Source: Chitinophaga sp. CF118 (GTDB taxonomy: Bacteria > Bacteroidota > Bacteroidia > Chitinophagales > Chitinophagaceae). From it: a stretch of 64,000 bases of DNA. The DNA is taken from NCBI RefSeq assembly GCF_900112615.1, contig NZ_FOMK01000005.1:310001-374000 (forward strand). The letters are read 5' to 3'. Shown one piece after another: positions 17,792-27,053 of the stretch. How positions within the stretch are numbered: position 1 is the stretch's first letter; the number at the start of each line of letters is the position of its first letter. Below the pieces are notes generated by a model. That model saw nothing but the letters and a program-made list of their open reading frames with translations, was not told where the DNA came from and ran no database searches. The translations under genes were made by a program, and so were the position numbers.

Positions 17792-17844
17792 AAGAAGGGA
17801 AAAAGGGTACTCCGCATAGTACACGGTGCCCTTTTTCCCTTCTT
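17792..17844 (-). promoter_or_regulatory. Long hairpin between clpP and clpX
   Basis: 16-bp perfect stem AAGAAGGGAAAAAGGG/CCCTTTTTCCCTTCTT, with an inner TAC...GTA pairing in the 21-nt loop. On the transcribed minus strand there is no clean T run after it, so it could be an attenuator, an RNA-stability element or a leaky terminator between the two genes. Confidence 0.6.
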
Positions 17845-17864
17845 ATCTTCTTTTGAATTAAATA

Positions 17865-18566
17865 TTATTGAGGATTATTTTCCTGCTGTTTTCTTGGGTG
17901 CTTGCTCAGTACGTCATCAATGATGCCATACTCTTTAGCTTCGTCAGCAGTCATCCAGTAATCACGGTCAGAGTCCTTTTCCACTTTCTTAACGGGCTGG
18001 CCGCAATGACCGGCAATGATTTCGTTCAGTTCTTTTTTCAACTTAACGAACTCACGTGCTGTGATTTCGATATCGGATGTTTGTCCTTCTGCTCCACCAT
18101 GAGGCTGGTGAATCATTACTCTTGCATGTTTAAGAGCAGTACGCTTGCCTTTTGTACCAGCTACCAGCAATACGGCACCAAAAGAGGCTGCCATACCTGT
18201 ACAGATAGTTGCTACATCAGGAGCGATGATCTGCATGGTATCATAGATACCTAAACCTGCATAAACGCTACCACCGGGGCTGTTGATATACATCTGAATA
18301 TCACGGGTACGGTCTGTAGATTCCAGGAACAACATCTGAGCGGTAACGATATTCGCTACATAGTCATTCACGGGATCTCCCATGAAAATGATACGATCCA
18401 TCATCAGACGAGAGAAAACGTCCATTATTGCCATATTCATTGGGCGTTCCTCAATGATATTTGGTGTTAAGGCGTTAATCTGATGACGCGTATAGCTATC
18501 TACTACCAGGCTGCTGATCCCTCTATGCTGGATGGCATATTTCCTGAATTCGTTATTAATGTTCAT
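17865..18566 (-). CDS. clpP: ATP-dependent Clp protease proteolytic subunit ClpP
   Basis: 233 residues from the start chosen at the ATG at 18566 (MNINNEFRKYAIQHRG). The serine protease triad is visible as S128 (GMAASFGAV), H153 (MIHQPHGG) and a later Asp near SDRDYW. The N-terminal extension of about 30 residues before the mature fold fits a processed propeptide. The upstream in-frame ATG at 18596 was not used because it would put ten extra residues deep in tig; the chosen start still overlaps the tig stop by 11 nt, implying coupling. Forms the Clp protease with ClpX. Confidence 0.96.
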   Translation of the reverse strand: MNINNEFRKYAIQHRGISSLVVDSYTRHQINALTPNIIEERPMNMAIMDVFSRLMMDRIIFMGDPVNDYVANIVTAQMLFLESTDRTRDIQMYINSPGGSVYAGLGIYDTMQIIAPDVATICTGMAASFGAVLLVAGTKGKRTALKHARVMIHQPHGGAEGQTSDIEITAREFVKLKKELNEIIAGHCGQPVKKVEKDSDRDYWMTADEAKEYGIIDDVLSKHPRKQQENNPQ

Positions 18567-19938
18567 GATGATGATGTTTATTGGGTAATTTAGCAAATTC
18601 TTCGGCGGTAATTTCCTCCTGCTTTACATTTACCTTATTTTCTGCCCAGTCAAACAGTTTTTGCGTCACCATTTCACGATAGGTTTGATCCACAAATTTC
18701 TCATCCTGCAGCAAGCGCTCCAGGTAGCTATCCAGCCAGTCAGCACCATCAGTAGCTGCAGCGCCACCAAAATAGCCCATAACTTTCTGTTTGGCGCTTT
18801 CTTTGAGTTCATCAAAGGAAACATCCAGTTGATTTTCGCGGATCAGTTTATCGCTGATGAGTGTCCAGCGCAACTGATGATCAAAACCAGGATATTCTTT
18901 GTCAGCCTCTTCGGCGGTTTTTGGTTTTTCACCGCCGGTTTGCAGCCAACGTTTCAGAAAATCTTTGGGCAGTTCTATAGGCGTTTCGTGAACCAGCACT
19001 TCGAATAATTCGTTGTGCAAATGGTTCCTGCTTTCGGAATCCCAGTATTTTTCTATTTCTGATTGCAATTTTTCACGGAAAGCTTCTTCAGTAGTGATGC
19101 TATCTGCAGGATAGATCTCTTTGAAGAATTCTTCATTCAGCTCTCTCTTTTCTATCAGACCCACTTTGGTAACAGTGAGTTTGAAGTATTTCTGTGCAGC
19201 TTCTTTATCGTGTTCGTCAAAACCAAGATCTTTCAGAATCCATCCCAGTTTGTCGCCCTCAAAAGAAGTAGCCAGCTGGAATACGATAGTGTCGCCATTT
19301 TTCTTACCCTGCAGTTGTGCCTGGATTGGGGAAGAAAAATATTTTAACAGGAGAGAGTTGTCTTTTTTGATACCACCTTCTATCACATTGCCCTGTGCAT
19401 CACTTTCTTCGAATTCTACGTTCAGCACGTTTTCTTCAGAAGTGATTGTTTCAGGCTCGCTCATTTTACCACCCTTCATCTGTAAACGCTCAACTTCTTC
19501 GTTGATCATTTCAGGAGTAGCTTTTATTTTATAGCGGGTGAGAGTAGTTTTGCCTGCTTCCAGGGGAGTAACACTGAAAGCTGGTTTCAGACCAACTTCA
19601 AAACCGAAGTTGTAATCAGCTGGTTGGTACTGATCAAAATTCTTACTGTCACTATCCAGTGGCAGGGGTTGTGCGAAGATCTCGAGTTTTTCGCTCTGCA
19701 GGTATCCGGTGAGCTCTTTTTCTACAGTTTTAAGTATTTCATCTGCAAAAATGGCCTGGCCATGCATCTTCTTCACCATTCCTACGGGCACCATGCCTTT
19801 GCGGAATCCTGGTATATTGGCGGTTTTGCTGAGTTGCTTTACTGCTTTGTCAAAATTCGGAAGATAATCTTCCTGGCTCACTTTCACAGTGATCTTATCA
19901 TTCAATAAACCGATGTTTTCTCTGGTAACGGTTGCCAT
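18556..19938 (-). CDS. tig: Trigger factor
   Basis: 460 residues from MATVTRENIG at 19938. Ribosome-bound chaperone that meets nascent chains. The ribosome-docking signature PGFRKGMVP is at about residues 41-49; a central divergent peptidyl-prolyl isomerase region and a long helical C-terminal domain follow. The ORF is open 20 codons further upstream but that part does not resemble the family. The C-terminus ends in a natural histidine-rich tail (NKHHHHEH), which may bind metal as in other trigger factors. Order tig-clpP-clpX is conserved widely. Confidence 0.94.
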   Translation of the reverse strand: MATVTRENIGLLNDKITVKVSQEDYLPNFDKAVKQLSKTANIPGFRKGMVPVGMVKKMHGQAIFADEILKTVEKELTGYLQSEKLEIFAQPLPLDSDSKNFDQYQPADYNFGFEVGLKPAFSVTPLEAGKTTLTRYKIKATPEMINEEVERLQMKGGKMSEPETITSEENVLNVEFEESDAQGNVIEGGIKKDNSLLLKYFSSPIQAQLQGKKNGDTIVFQLATSFEGDKLGWILKDLGFDEHDKEAAQKYFKLTVTKVGLIEKRELNEEFFKEIYPADSITTEEAFREKLQSEIEKYWDSESRNHLHNELFEVLVHETPIELPKDFLKRWLQTGGEKPKTAEEADKEYPGFDHQLRWTLISDKLIRENQLDVSFDELKESAKQKVMGYFGGAAATDGADWLDSYLERLLQDEKFVDQTYREMVTQKLFDWAENKVNVKQEEITAEEFAKLPNKHHHHEH

Positions 19939-20096
19939 AATAGTTTTAAATGTTCTTGTATGAAGCAATAATAATTCCTTGTTTGAAATTTCTGCCATGA
20001 AGTCACAAAGGCACGAAGGAATGGCAGCTATGTGGGAGTTACTTGGTGACTTAGCGCCTAAATGGCAAAGTTCGATCGTAAGCTATGAGTTAAAAC

Positions 20097-20163
20097 GCTG
20101 AATGCAGAAGGCTTCATCTAATTATGTTTATAGCATTTTAAATTCAGCGTTCTGCATTCAGCA
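20097..20163 (-). repeat. Inverted repeat downstream of tRNA-Leu
   Basis: GCTGAATGCAGAA (about 20097-20109) and its complement TTCTGCATTCAGC (about 20151-20163) bracket an AT-rich loop just past the tRNA 3' end; a large-loop terminator or a small decayed repeat. Confidence 0.45.
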
Positions 20164-20168
20164 TTCTG

Positions 20169-20250
20169 TGCGGGTGGAGGGACTCGAACCCGCATACCGT
20201 GAGGCACCAGATCCTAAGTCTGGCGTGTCTACCAATTTCACCACACCCGC
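20169..20250 (-). tRNA. tRNA-Leu(TAG)
   Basis: 82-nt class II tRNA read on the minus strand: acceptor GCGGGTG pairing with CACCCGC, anticodon stem CCAGA/TCTGG around loop CTTAGGA (anticodon TAG), a variable arm (TGCCTCACGGTA region) and T-arm GGTTCGAGTCC. Discriminator A; CCA not encoded. Confidence 0.96.
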
Positions 20251-20566
20251 GATCCTATTTATAAGAGCTGCCTTTTCAGTATTTAAATATGCCGAAAAAG
20301 GTCTGCAAAGGTATTATAATTTATCGATTAAAAAAATGTGCTTTGGAGATTTTTGAAAATCGATGTATTGTAAATTATTATATATCAACTCCTGTTACAA
20401 TCCTTTTAAAAGCGAAGCCAGTTGCACAGAGAAGGCATGGGTATATATAAGTTGCGGATCCAGTGTGGGATCAAGGATTCACGGGCAGGCAAACTCTTAA
20501 TCCAGAAATGGTAATTTACTATCAGAAAAGTGGGCTAATACTGGTCAGATATACTTCAAAAAGGCT
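20251..20566. other. Intergenic region between tRNA-Leu and the MFS operon
   Basis: About 316 nt, AT-rich in its first part (upstream of the tRNA, so it should hold the tRNA promoter). No ORF longer than a few dozen codons and no match to a known element was seen. Confidence 0.4.
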
Positions 20567-20669
20567 GTAAAAAGGCCGTAAACAGTGAGGGGACGGGTTT
20601 TAGATTCGGTCATCCTTCGTTCATCCTTCGTTAAAAGACGTAGGATGAACGAAGGATGAGCCTTTTTAC
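20567..20669. repeat. Nested palindrome at the 3' end of the MFS gene
   Basis: Outer 10-bp stem GTAAAAAGGC (20567-20576) / GCCTTTTTAC (20660-20669) encloses an 18-bp perfect stem, 20610-20627 with 20642-20659, built from the 11-mer TCATCCTTCGT repeated twice. The right outer arm touches the MFS stop codon. On the minus strand T-rich sequence follows, so it can act as terminator for the araC-M20-MFS operon. Confidence 0.75.
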
Positions 20670-21862
20670 TAGCTTTTTACTGATTGTATATTACCTGTTT
20701 TATTAGGATAGTATCTGAAGATAAGGAATACATTAAGTATTATTACAAGCGAAGCGCCTATACATACCGCAGGCCATCGTCCAATATTCCAGAGTAAAAA
20801 CCCAAGGGCAGAACCACTGGCTCCTCCTATAAAGGTTGTTGTCATAAATACCGTATTAAAACGATTGCGGGCTTCCGGCAGAATGGAATAAATGATTGTC
20901 TGGTTGATGATCTGTGCGGACTGATGTCCTACATCCAGCAAAATAATACCCACCAACAGGAGGAAAATTCCACTGCCTGTAAAATAGAAAGCAGCAAAGC
21001 TGATCAGTTCACATATCAGTCCTATGAGAATAGTTTTCCCGGGATCCCGCCCATAGCTGATTTTGCCTACCAGCGGTGCTGCCAGTGCTCCTGCTGCTCC
21101 TGCAATGCCAAAGAGACCGATCTCTGAAGATTTGAAGCCAAAAGGCGGTGCAGAAAGAAAAAGTACCATCGTTACCCAGAAAGCACTGACTACTGCAAAA
21201 GATAAGGCATTGGATAAAGCGGCAAGACGTAATGCCGGCTGGGTTCTGGCATAATGAGCCACAGATGCCATCAGTTCTTTATAGTTTCCGGAAAAGGCAG
21301 GTGTGCTGGTAGGAAAACGAAGCCACATTAATCCCAGCAGTACCGAACAGATCCCGGCTGCAATCAGGTACATTTCCCTCCATCCGTAAAGGGTGCCAAT
21401 GGCTCCGCTTAAAGAGCGGGAGGCAAGGATGCCGACCAGTAATCCTGCCATAACGGTGCCGATAACGCTGCCTCTTTTATGTTCAGGTGCCATACTGGCT
21501 GCCAGCGGCAGGATAAGTTGTGGTATGATAGAGCTGATGCCTACAAGTACACTGGCTATCTGTAATACGAAAAAATTTGGTGCTTTTGCTGCCAGCAGTA
21601 ATGCCAATACAGTGATACCTGTGGTAAACAGGATTTGTTTTTTCCGTTCCAGGATATCCCCTAGCGGAACGAGTAATAACAACCCAAGTGCATAACCGAT
21701 TTGAGTGAGGTAGGTAACCCGTCCGGCTATACTTTCCTTTATGCCAAACTCCTTTGATATTAAAACAACGAGTGGCTGGCAATAGTAAATGTTGGCAACT
21801 ATCAATCCTGTGCAGGCTGCCATAAAAGCAATATCTGCTTTTTTTAAATGCTGTTGATTCAT
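20669..21862 (-). CDS. MFS transporter, drug:H+ antiporter-like
   Basis: 397 residues with about 12 membrane segments. The loop motif GYALGLLLLVPLGDILERKK (about 56-75) is the MFS loop 2-3 signature and NIYYCQPLVVLIS at the N-terminus resembles the YgaY/DHA1-12-TMS group. Likely an exporter of small molecules. It starts 44 nt after the M20 peptidase gene and belongs to the same operon under the AraC-type regulator; the substrate could be an acylated amino acid or its product, by inference from the neighbour. Confidence 0.86.
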   Translation of the reverse strand: MNQQHLKKADIAFMAACTGLIVANIYYCQPLVVLISKEFGIKESIAGRVTYLTQIGYALGLLLLVPLGDILERKKQILFTTGITVLALLLAAKAPNFFVLQIASVLVGISSIIPQLILPLAASMAPEHKRGSVIGTVMAGLLVGILASRSLSGAIGTLYGWREMYLIAAGICSVLLGLMWLRFPTSTPAFSGNYKELMASVAHYARTQPALRLAALSNALSFAVVSAFWVTMVLFLSAPPFGFKSSEIGLFGIAGAAGALAAPLVGKISYGRDPGKTILIGLICELISFAAFYFTGSGIFLLLVGIILLDVGHQSAQIINQTIIYSILPEARNRFNTVFMTTTFIGGASGSALGFLLWNIGRWPAVCIGASLVIILNVFLIFRYYPNKTGNIQSVKS

Positions 21863-21905
21863 TTCCCTTTTAATTACATGACGGCTGCAAAGGTACGTGA
21901 ATTGT

Positions 21906-23099
21906 TTATGCCTGACTGTAAGTCCGGATCATATCAACTGCTGCGTTTGCCAGGAAAGAGGCGCCATAAGGGATACAGTCCTCATTAAATAATACTTTGG
22001 GATGATGGAGGAAGTAACCATCATTAGCGGGATGCTGGGCACCCAGGAAGTAGAACATGGATGGCACTTTGCGGGAATAATAGGCGAAATCTTCTCCTGC
22101 CAGGATGGCTTCGGTTTCTATTACATTATTTTCTCCGAAGGTCTGTTGTAAACTGTTTTGCAGATAACTATGAACCTGTTTATCATTTATCACGCCCGGC
22201 AGATCATAATACAGATCGAAGATGATCTTTGCATCGAAGGCGGTCATCAGTCCGTCGATGATTTTTTGCAGGCGCTGGATAATAATCTGGTAGGTATCCA
22301 GGTTGAGCGACCGGATGGTGCCTTCAATGGTTACCTTATCGGCTGTTACATTTGGTGCCACGCCACCATTTATTTTGGTAAAAGAGAGTACGGCAGTTTC
22401 TGTAGGGGAGGTGTGGCGGGAAACGATGCTCTGAGCGGATTGTACCAGCTGTGCCGCCACCAGTACGGCATCAATGCCCAGTTGTGGAGCGGCTCCTGCA
22501 TGTGCAGCTTTGCCGAGTACTTCTATTGTGAAGAAGCCCGTGCATGCCAGTGCGGGGCCCAGTGCATAAGAGATCCGGCCAACGGGCATCAGCGGATGAA
22601 CATGTAATCCAAGTGCGGCCCTCACATCATCCAGGTGACCTGCCTCTACTATTTTGCGGGCACCTGTTTTGCTTTCCGGGTCGCCATTTGGACCTTCTTC
22701 AGAAGGTTGGAAAAGGAGTTTTATGGTGCCTTCAAAAGATGCTTCCTTTAACAGTGTGGCTGCGCCAATGAGCATAGTAGTATGCAGATCGTGGCCACAG
22801 GCATGCATCTTTCCATTGATCTCAGAAGAAAATGGCAGGCCCGTATCTTCCTGGATCGGCAATGCATCCATATCGGCCCGCAGTGCTATACATGGACCAG
22901 TTCCCTTTGTGATGGTAGCAATAACACCTGTGCCTGCTACATCCTGGATAAAAGGAATGTTCAGTGCCTGTAATTCTTTACGTACAAGTTTTGATGTATT
23001 TATTTCCTGGTAGCCTAATTCGGGTTGTGTATGAATCTGTCTTCTGATACTGATGAGCCTTTCCGTTAACTGCTTTTCCATTAATGCCGGATTTTGCAT
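21906..23099 (-). CDS. M20 family amidohydrolase (N-acyl-amino acid hydrolase-like)
   Basis: 397 residues, metal-dependent peptidase M20/M40. Metal-binding motifs are ALRADMDALPIQEDTGLPF (about 73-91), ACGHDLHTT (about 101-109) and QPSEEGPNGDPES (about 132-144); a dimerisation lid domain lies between about 180 and 300. These enzymes release amino acids from N-acyl or aminoacyl conjugates (hippurate hydrolase, IAA-amino acid hydrolase types). The ATG shares one base with the stop of araC (TAATG), so the genes are translationally coupled. Confidence 0.92.
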   Translation of the reverse strand: MQNPALMEKQLTERLISIRRQIHTQPELGYQEINTSKLVRKELQALNIPFIQDVAGTGVIATITKGTGPCIALRADMDALPIQEDTGLPFSSEINGKMHACGHDLHTTMLIGAATLLKEASFEGTIKLLFQPSEEGPNGDPESKTGARKIVEAGHLDDVRAALGLHVHPLMPVGRISYALGPALACTGFFTIEVLGKAAHAGAAPQLGIDAVLVAAQLVQSAQSIVSRHTSPTETAVLSFTKINGGVAPNVTADKVTIEGTIRSLNLDTYQIIIQRLQKIIDGLMTAFDAKIIFDLYYDLPGVINDKQVHSYLQNSLQQTFGENNVIETEAILAGEDFAYYSRKVPSMFYFLGAQHPANDGYFLHHPKVLFNEDCIPYGASFLANAAVDMIRTYSQA

Positions 23100-24103
23100 T
23101 AAGATAAGCGGTTTTTACGATATTCTCTGGGGGAACAACGGTAACGCTTTCTGAAAACGGCCGTGAAATAATTAGCGCCGCTATATCCTGTATTCGTGCT
23201 GATATCCTTTATACTCAGTGTTGTTTGTAATAATAACAAGGCTGCTTTCTTCATCCGTAAATGTTCAATATACCCCCTGGGAGAAGTGCCGAGTAATTCT
23301 TTAAAAGCTCTTTCGAAAGTATTGATATGCATTCCTGCCTGCTTGCTGAGGTCTGCTATGTTGAGTGTTTTGTGATAATGATTCTGGATATAGATACAAA
23401 CCTGCCGGAGCTTTTTGGTCAGCTCTCCGTTCTGCAGATATTTTGGGGTAAGTGCATTGAAATAGAGAGTAAGCAGATCATCAAGTTTTCCCTGAAGGAA
23501 GGTTTTTCTGGCAGTTTCATCTGAGGGGCAGTAACGGATCTCCTTCAGTATTTTCAGATCAGGATTATCCATCCGGATGGCCGGGAGCATAGTGCCTTTG
23601 CGCGCCTGTTTTTGTTGTTGAAGATGGATCTCTTCAAAAGAAGGGTGCCGGGAAATATATTTGCTGAAAAACGATGGTGAAAAAGATATACAGATCATTT
23701 CATAATTTCCCGTTTTGAGATCTGCAATGTTCTGGGATTGTGAAGGAATGTAATACAACCCATATTCTTTTTCGATCAGCATTAATTTACCCTGGCCCTG
23801 CAGGCGACAGGGTACATTGCCTTTGAGGATACAATACATTGCCAGCATAGGCTGGCTGGCTGATGGGCGCAACCGTACTCTTTCCCTGATAAAACATTGC
23901 TGCCAGCAAATAACCCAGTCGGGATCTTTTATCTCCTGCGTTATATAACTACCGAAGGGGGCTTCCACATATTTTGTTTCTGCCGGAAGAGGAATCCGGT
24001 ATTGCATATATTGGTCCGGTAGTTGAGATGACACTCGGATATGAGACTGCATATTTGCTGGTATCCCAAATTGCAGCGCTGAGGGATATTGGCTGGATAT
24101 CAT
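23099..24103 (-). CDS. AraC family transcriptional regulator
   Basis: 334 residues. The C-terminal about 100 residues form the double helix-turn-helix of AraC/XylS regulators (LSKQAGMHINTFERAFKELL, then IKDISTNTGYSGANYFTAVF and the ending FRKRYRCSPREYRK). The N-terminal about 220 residues are a divergent ligand-sensing part, not a clear cupin. It is the first gene of the araC-M20-MFS operon and probably controls it in response to a substrate of the peptidase or transporter. Confidence 0.92.
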   Translation of the reverse strand: MISSQYPSALQFGIPANMQSHIRVSSQLPDQYMQYRIPLPAETKYVEAPFGSYITQEIKDPDWVICWQQCFIRERVRLRPSASQPMLAMYCILKGNVPCRLQGQGKLMLIEKEYGLYYIPSQSQNIADLKTGNYEMICISFSPSFFSKYISRHPSFEEIHLQQQKQARKGTMLPAIRMDNPDLKILKEIRYCPSDETARKTFLQGKLDDLLTLYFNALTPKYLQNGELTKKLRQVCIYIQNHYHKTLNIADLSKQAGMHINTFERAFKELLGTSPRGYIEHLRMKKAALLLLQTTLSIKDISTNTGYSGANYFTAVFRKRYRCSPREYRKNRLS

Positions 24104-24487
24104 ATATTATTCACATATTAGGCTGATTAAAAAGTAAGACTGATTCTGGTTCTTTCATGGAGTGCATATTCTGCAATTTATGACGTAATACTGCGATTGA
24201 ACTACTATCAGCGATATCTGTGTTTAATCATATCACAACCACCAGTAATGATGGTGCATTTTTTGTTGCGAAACCAGTGATAGGGCCATGATCAGCAAGT
24301 TATGCAGTATGTGTAAATGCAACGGAAAATAGAAAGAAAGGTGTATTATCCTCATAGCTAAAATAACTATGAGGGTAATGCGGCAAGGCCCAATATTATA
24401 TTTCATAACACGGGGTAACAGGAAGACGAATCTAAAGGGAAATAGCTATAACTTAGTTAATTATCATACCCCATAAACACTTTTATT
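24104..24487. other. Divergent intergenic region with a 12-bp hairpin
   Basis: 384 nt between araC (minus) and the SnoaL-like gene (plus). It contains a 12-bp stem, TTATCCTCATAG/CTATGAGGGTAA with one G-T pair, at 24346-24378 and no T run after it, so an operator or leader structure is more likely than a terminator. No ORF seen. Confidence 0.5.
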
Positions 24488-24868
24488 ATGATTGCACAAG
24501 ACGTTATTATGACTACGCAGGAAGTTGCGAGCCGTTTGGCAGCACTTTGTCGCCAGGGCGAATTTGAAAAAGCACAAACAGAACTTTTTGCAGATGATGC
24601 TATCAGCATTGAACAGGAAGCCGGGGGTGGATTTGAGAAGGAAACAAAAGGGCTCTCTGCCATTATTGAAAAAGGACATCAGTTCCAGGCTGGAGTAGAT
24701 GAAGTTTTCGGTATCACCGTTTCTGAGCCGATCGTGGCAGGTGGTGCATTCGCATTGGCACTTGTGATGGACGTAAAAATGAAAGGACGTGACCGTGGTA
24801 AGATGTCTGAAATCTGTACGTATGTAGTAAGAGATGGAAAAGTAGCTTCCGAACAATTCTTCATGTGA
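24488..24868 (+). CDS. SnoaL-like / NTF2-fold protein
   Basis: 126 residues (or 119 if the ATG at 24509 is used). The pattern of an N-terminal helix (TTQEVASRLAALCRQGEFEKAQ), an acidic loop ELFADDAISIE, and a curved beta sheet ending YVVRDGKVASEQFF is typical of SnoaL-like polyketide cyclase/NTF2-fold proteins. Such domains serve as small-molecule binding or isomerase-like proteins; no catalytic role can be assigned. Monocistronic, closed by a long terminator hairpin. Confidence 0.8.
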   Translation: MIAQDVIMTTQEVASRLAALCRQGEFEKAQTELFADDAISIEQEAGGGFEKETKGLSAIIEKGHQFQAGVDEVFGITVSEPIVAGGAFALALVMDVKMKGRDRGKMSEICTYVVRDGKVASEQFFM

Positions 24869-24920
24869 GAAATTATTCCCCGGGGCTGACTGCATAGATA
24901 TTCTGCCCCGGTGACTTTGT

Positions 24921-24980
24921 AAACATGGCTCAGAGATGTTGTAATTAAAGTTACATCGTATCTCTGAGCCATGTTTTCTT
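24921..24980 (+). terminator. Terminator after the SnoaL-like gene
   Basis: 17-bp perfect stem (24921-24937 with 24960-24976, core AACATGGCTCAGAGAT) whose 22-nt loop contains a further TGTAA/TTACA pairing, followed by TTTTCTTTT. A GC-rich CCGGGGC/GCCCCGG pair lies just before it at about 24880-24911. Confidence 0.85.
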
Positions 24981-25075
24981 TTGAGCCATTTTTAACCCGC
25001 CGCTTATGTAAGGAATCGTTGTAATACCCACGATTTTGTTATTTTACTTTCCGTATCTAAATCTGTTAATGGCTT

Positions 25076-27004
25076 ATGAAACACTTATTCCTCCTTATGA
25101 GCTTCTTCCTTGTTTTAGGAATTGCAATAGCTCAGCAAACACAGAAACCGCCGTTACATGGGAAAAACTGGATGGCAGTTACCGGTAAACCGCTTGCTGC
25201 TACCGCCGGAGCAATGATTTTTCAGAAAAACGGGAATGCAATTGATGCTGCCTGTGCCATGCTGGCGGCCACCTGTACCATGTGGGATGTATTGAGCTGG
25301 GGGGGCGAAACACAGGCTCTCATTTATAATCCCAACACGAAAAAAGTTATTGCCATCAATGCCCTGGGAGTAGCGCCCACAGGAGCTACCGTTGATTTCT
25401 TTAAAGGGAAGGGATATAACTTTCCTCCCGAATACGGACCACTGGCGGCTGTAACACCAGGTACTCCCGGCGGACTTTGTTACATGCTGGCGGAATATGG
25501 TACACTCAGTTTGAAGGAGGTACTGGCGCCTGCTATGGAAATGGCTGCAGGTTATCCTATTGAAGCGCAGACGGCTAATAGTATTGAGAATAATAAACAA
25601 CGTATTAAGGAATGGCCATACAGTAAAGCGGTATTCATGACGCATCCCGGTGAAAAAAGAGAAGCGCCCGAGGCCGGAGAGATTTTTGTGCAGAAAGATC
25701 TGCTGGCTACATTAACCAAAATGGTAGAAGCAGAACAGGAGGCCCTCAGCAAACATAAAAGCCGGAAAGAGGCTATTATGGCGGCATGCGACAGGTTCTA
25801 CAAAGGAGATATTGCAAAAGAATTTGTTCGCGGTTGTCAGGAACAGGGAGGACTGATTACAATGAAAGATCTGGCTACCTGGAAACCAATTGAAGAAGAA
25901 CCTTTACACATCAATTATAAGGGAATAGAGGTGTACAAATTACAATCATGGACACAAGGTCCCATGTTACTGCAAAGCCTTAATATTCTTGAAAACTTTG
26001 ATCTGAAAGGGATGGGATATAATAGTACTCAATATATCCACACGCTTTACCAGACAATGAATCTCACTTTTGCAGACCGTGATTTTTATTATGGAGACCC
26101 TTACTTTACACCTAAAACACCTATCGTTGGATTATTAAGTAAGGCATATGCAAAAGACCGTGCAAAACTGATTCGCCCGGAAAAGAATGATTCTGATATA
26201 AGTCCCGGTGATCCTTATCCATACGAAGGGAAAGTAAATCCATTCCATTCGTTGCTGCAGCACAGGCTTTCACTGACAGATACTGTCAACAATAAAAAGC
26301 AGGGCGGTTTTGTACCCAAACATGATGTTACCGGTTTGCTGAATAATCCTGCGTCAGAGAATATGCTGGCTGTGAATACTGATAGTATGTATATGGATCG
26401 TTTGTGGCGTGGTACTACAAGTGTGGAAGCGGCTGATAAAAATGGCTGGGTCATTTCTATTACACCCAGCGGCGGATGGACACCGGCCTGTATTGCGGGA
26501 CATACAGGCGTAGGTATGAGTCAGCGTTTACAAAGTTTTGTACTTGATTCTGCTTTGTGTCCTTTTAATGTGATTGCCCCCGGTAAACGTCCGCGGGTTA
26601 CACTAACGCCTTCTCTTGCGTTGAAAGATGGGAAACCTTTCCTTGCTTTTGGTGTGCAGGGTGGAGATACACAGGATCAGAACCTGCTGCAATTTTTCCT
26701 GAATGTAGTAGAATTTGGAATGACTGTACAACAGGCTACTGAGGCTGCAAATATTAATACCAACCAGTTGTGGTTGTCATTGGGAGGTACTTCCACCAAA
26801 GACCGGCAGCCACATCCCGGTAGTATTCTGCTCAATAAAAATACACCGGACAGTGTAAGAACAGCACTGAAAAATATGGGATATATAACCACCTTTGGAG
26901 AACGTACCAGCGGCCCGGTCAATGCGATATTGATAGATACGAAACATAATAGTTTATGGGGTGGCAGCAGTAATCACGGAGAAGATTATGGTATTGGGTG
27001 GTGA
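25076..27004 (+). CDS. Gamma-glutamyltransferase family protein
   Basis: 642 residues with a signal peptide (MKHLFLLMSFFLVLGIAIAQ), so exported. Ntn-hydrolase that cleaves itself before a threonine; here the candidate nucleophile is T447 in GTTSVEAADKNG, and the later GHTGVGMSQR and TPSLALKDGKPFLAFGVQGGD motifs match the small subunit. It would split gamma-glutamyl bonds of glutathione-like compounds or, in related subfamilies, act on cephalosporin-type acyl groups. Longer than E. coli GGT (580), with extra sequence around 350-420. Subfamily assignment is open. Confidence 0.87.
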   Translation: MKHLFLLMSFFLVLGIAIAQQTQKPPLHGKNWMAVTGKPLAATAGAMIFQKNGNAIDAACAMLAATCTMWDVLSWGGETQALIYNPNTKKVIAINALGVAPTGATVDFFKGKGYNFPPEYGPLAAVTPGTPGGLCYMLAEYGTLSLKEVLAPAMEMAAGYPIEAQTANSIENNKQRIKEWPYSKAVFMTHPGEKREAPEAGEIFVQKDLLATLTKMVEAEQEALSKHKSRKEAIMAACDRFYKGDIAKEFVRGCQEQGGLITMKDLATWKPIEEEPLHINYKGIEVYKLQSWTQGPMLLQSLNILENFDLKGMGYNSTQYIHTLYQTMNLTFADRDFYYGDPYFTPKTPIVGLLSKAYAKDRAKLIRPEKNDSDISPGDPYPYEGKVNPFHSLLQHRLSLTDTVNNKKQGGFVPKHDVTGLLNNPASENMLAVNTDSMYMDRLWRGTTSVEAADKNGWVISITPSGGWTPACIAGHTGVGMSQRLQSFVLDSALCPFNVIAPGKRPRVTLTPSLALKDGKPFLAFGVQGGDTQDQNLLQFFLNVVEFGMTVQQATEAANINTNQLWLSLGGTSTKDRQPHPGSILLNKNTPDSVRTALKNMGYITTFGERTSGPVNAILIDTKHNSLWGGSSNHGEDYGIGW

Positions 27005-27053
27005 TTTTAAAATGTTATAGATCTTAGCTTATCACAATAAAAAAAACGACAAA

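Noticed and set aside
18556..18585. Histidine-rich C-terminus of trigger factor as a cloning tag
   Set aside because: The His run is interrupted (HHHHEH), lies in native chromosomal context overlapping clpP, and such tails are known in natural trigger factors.
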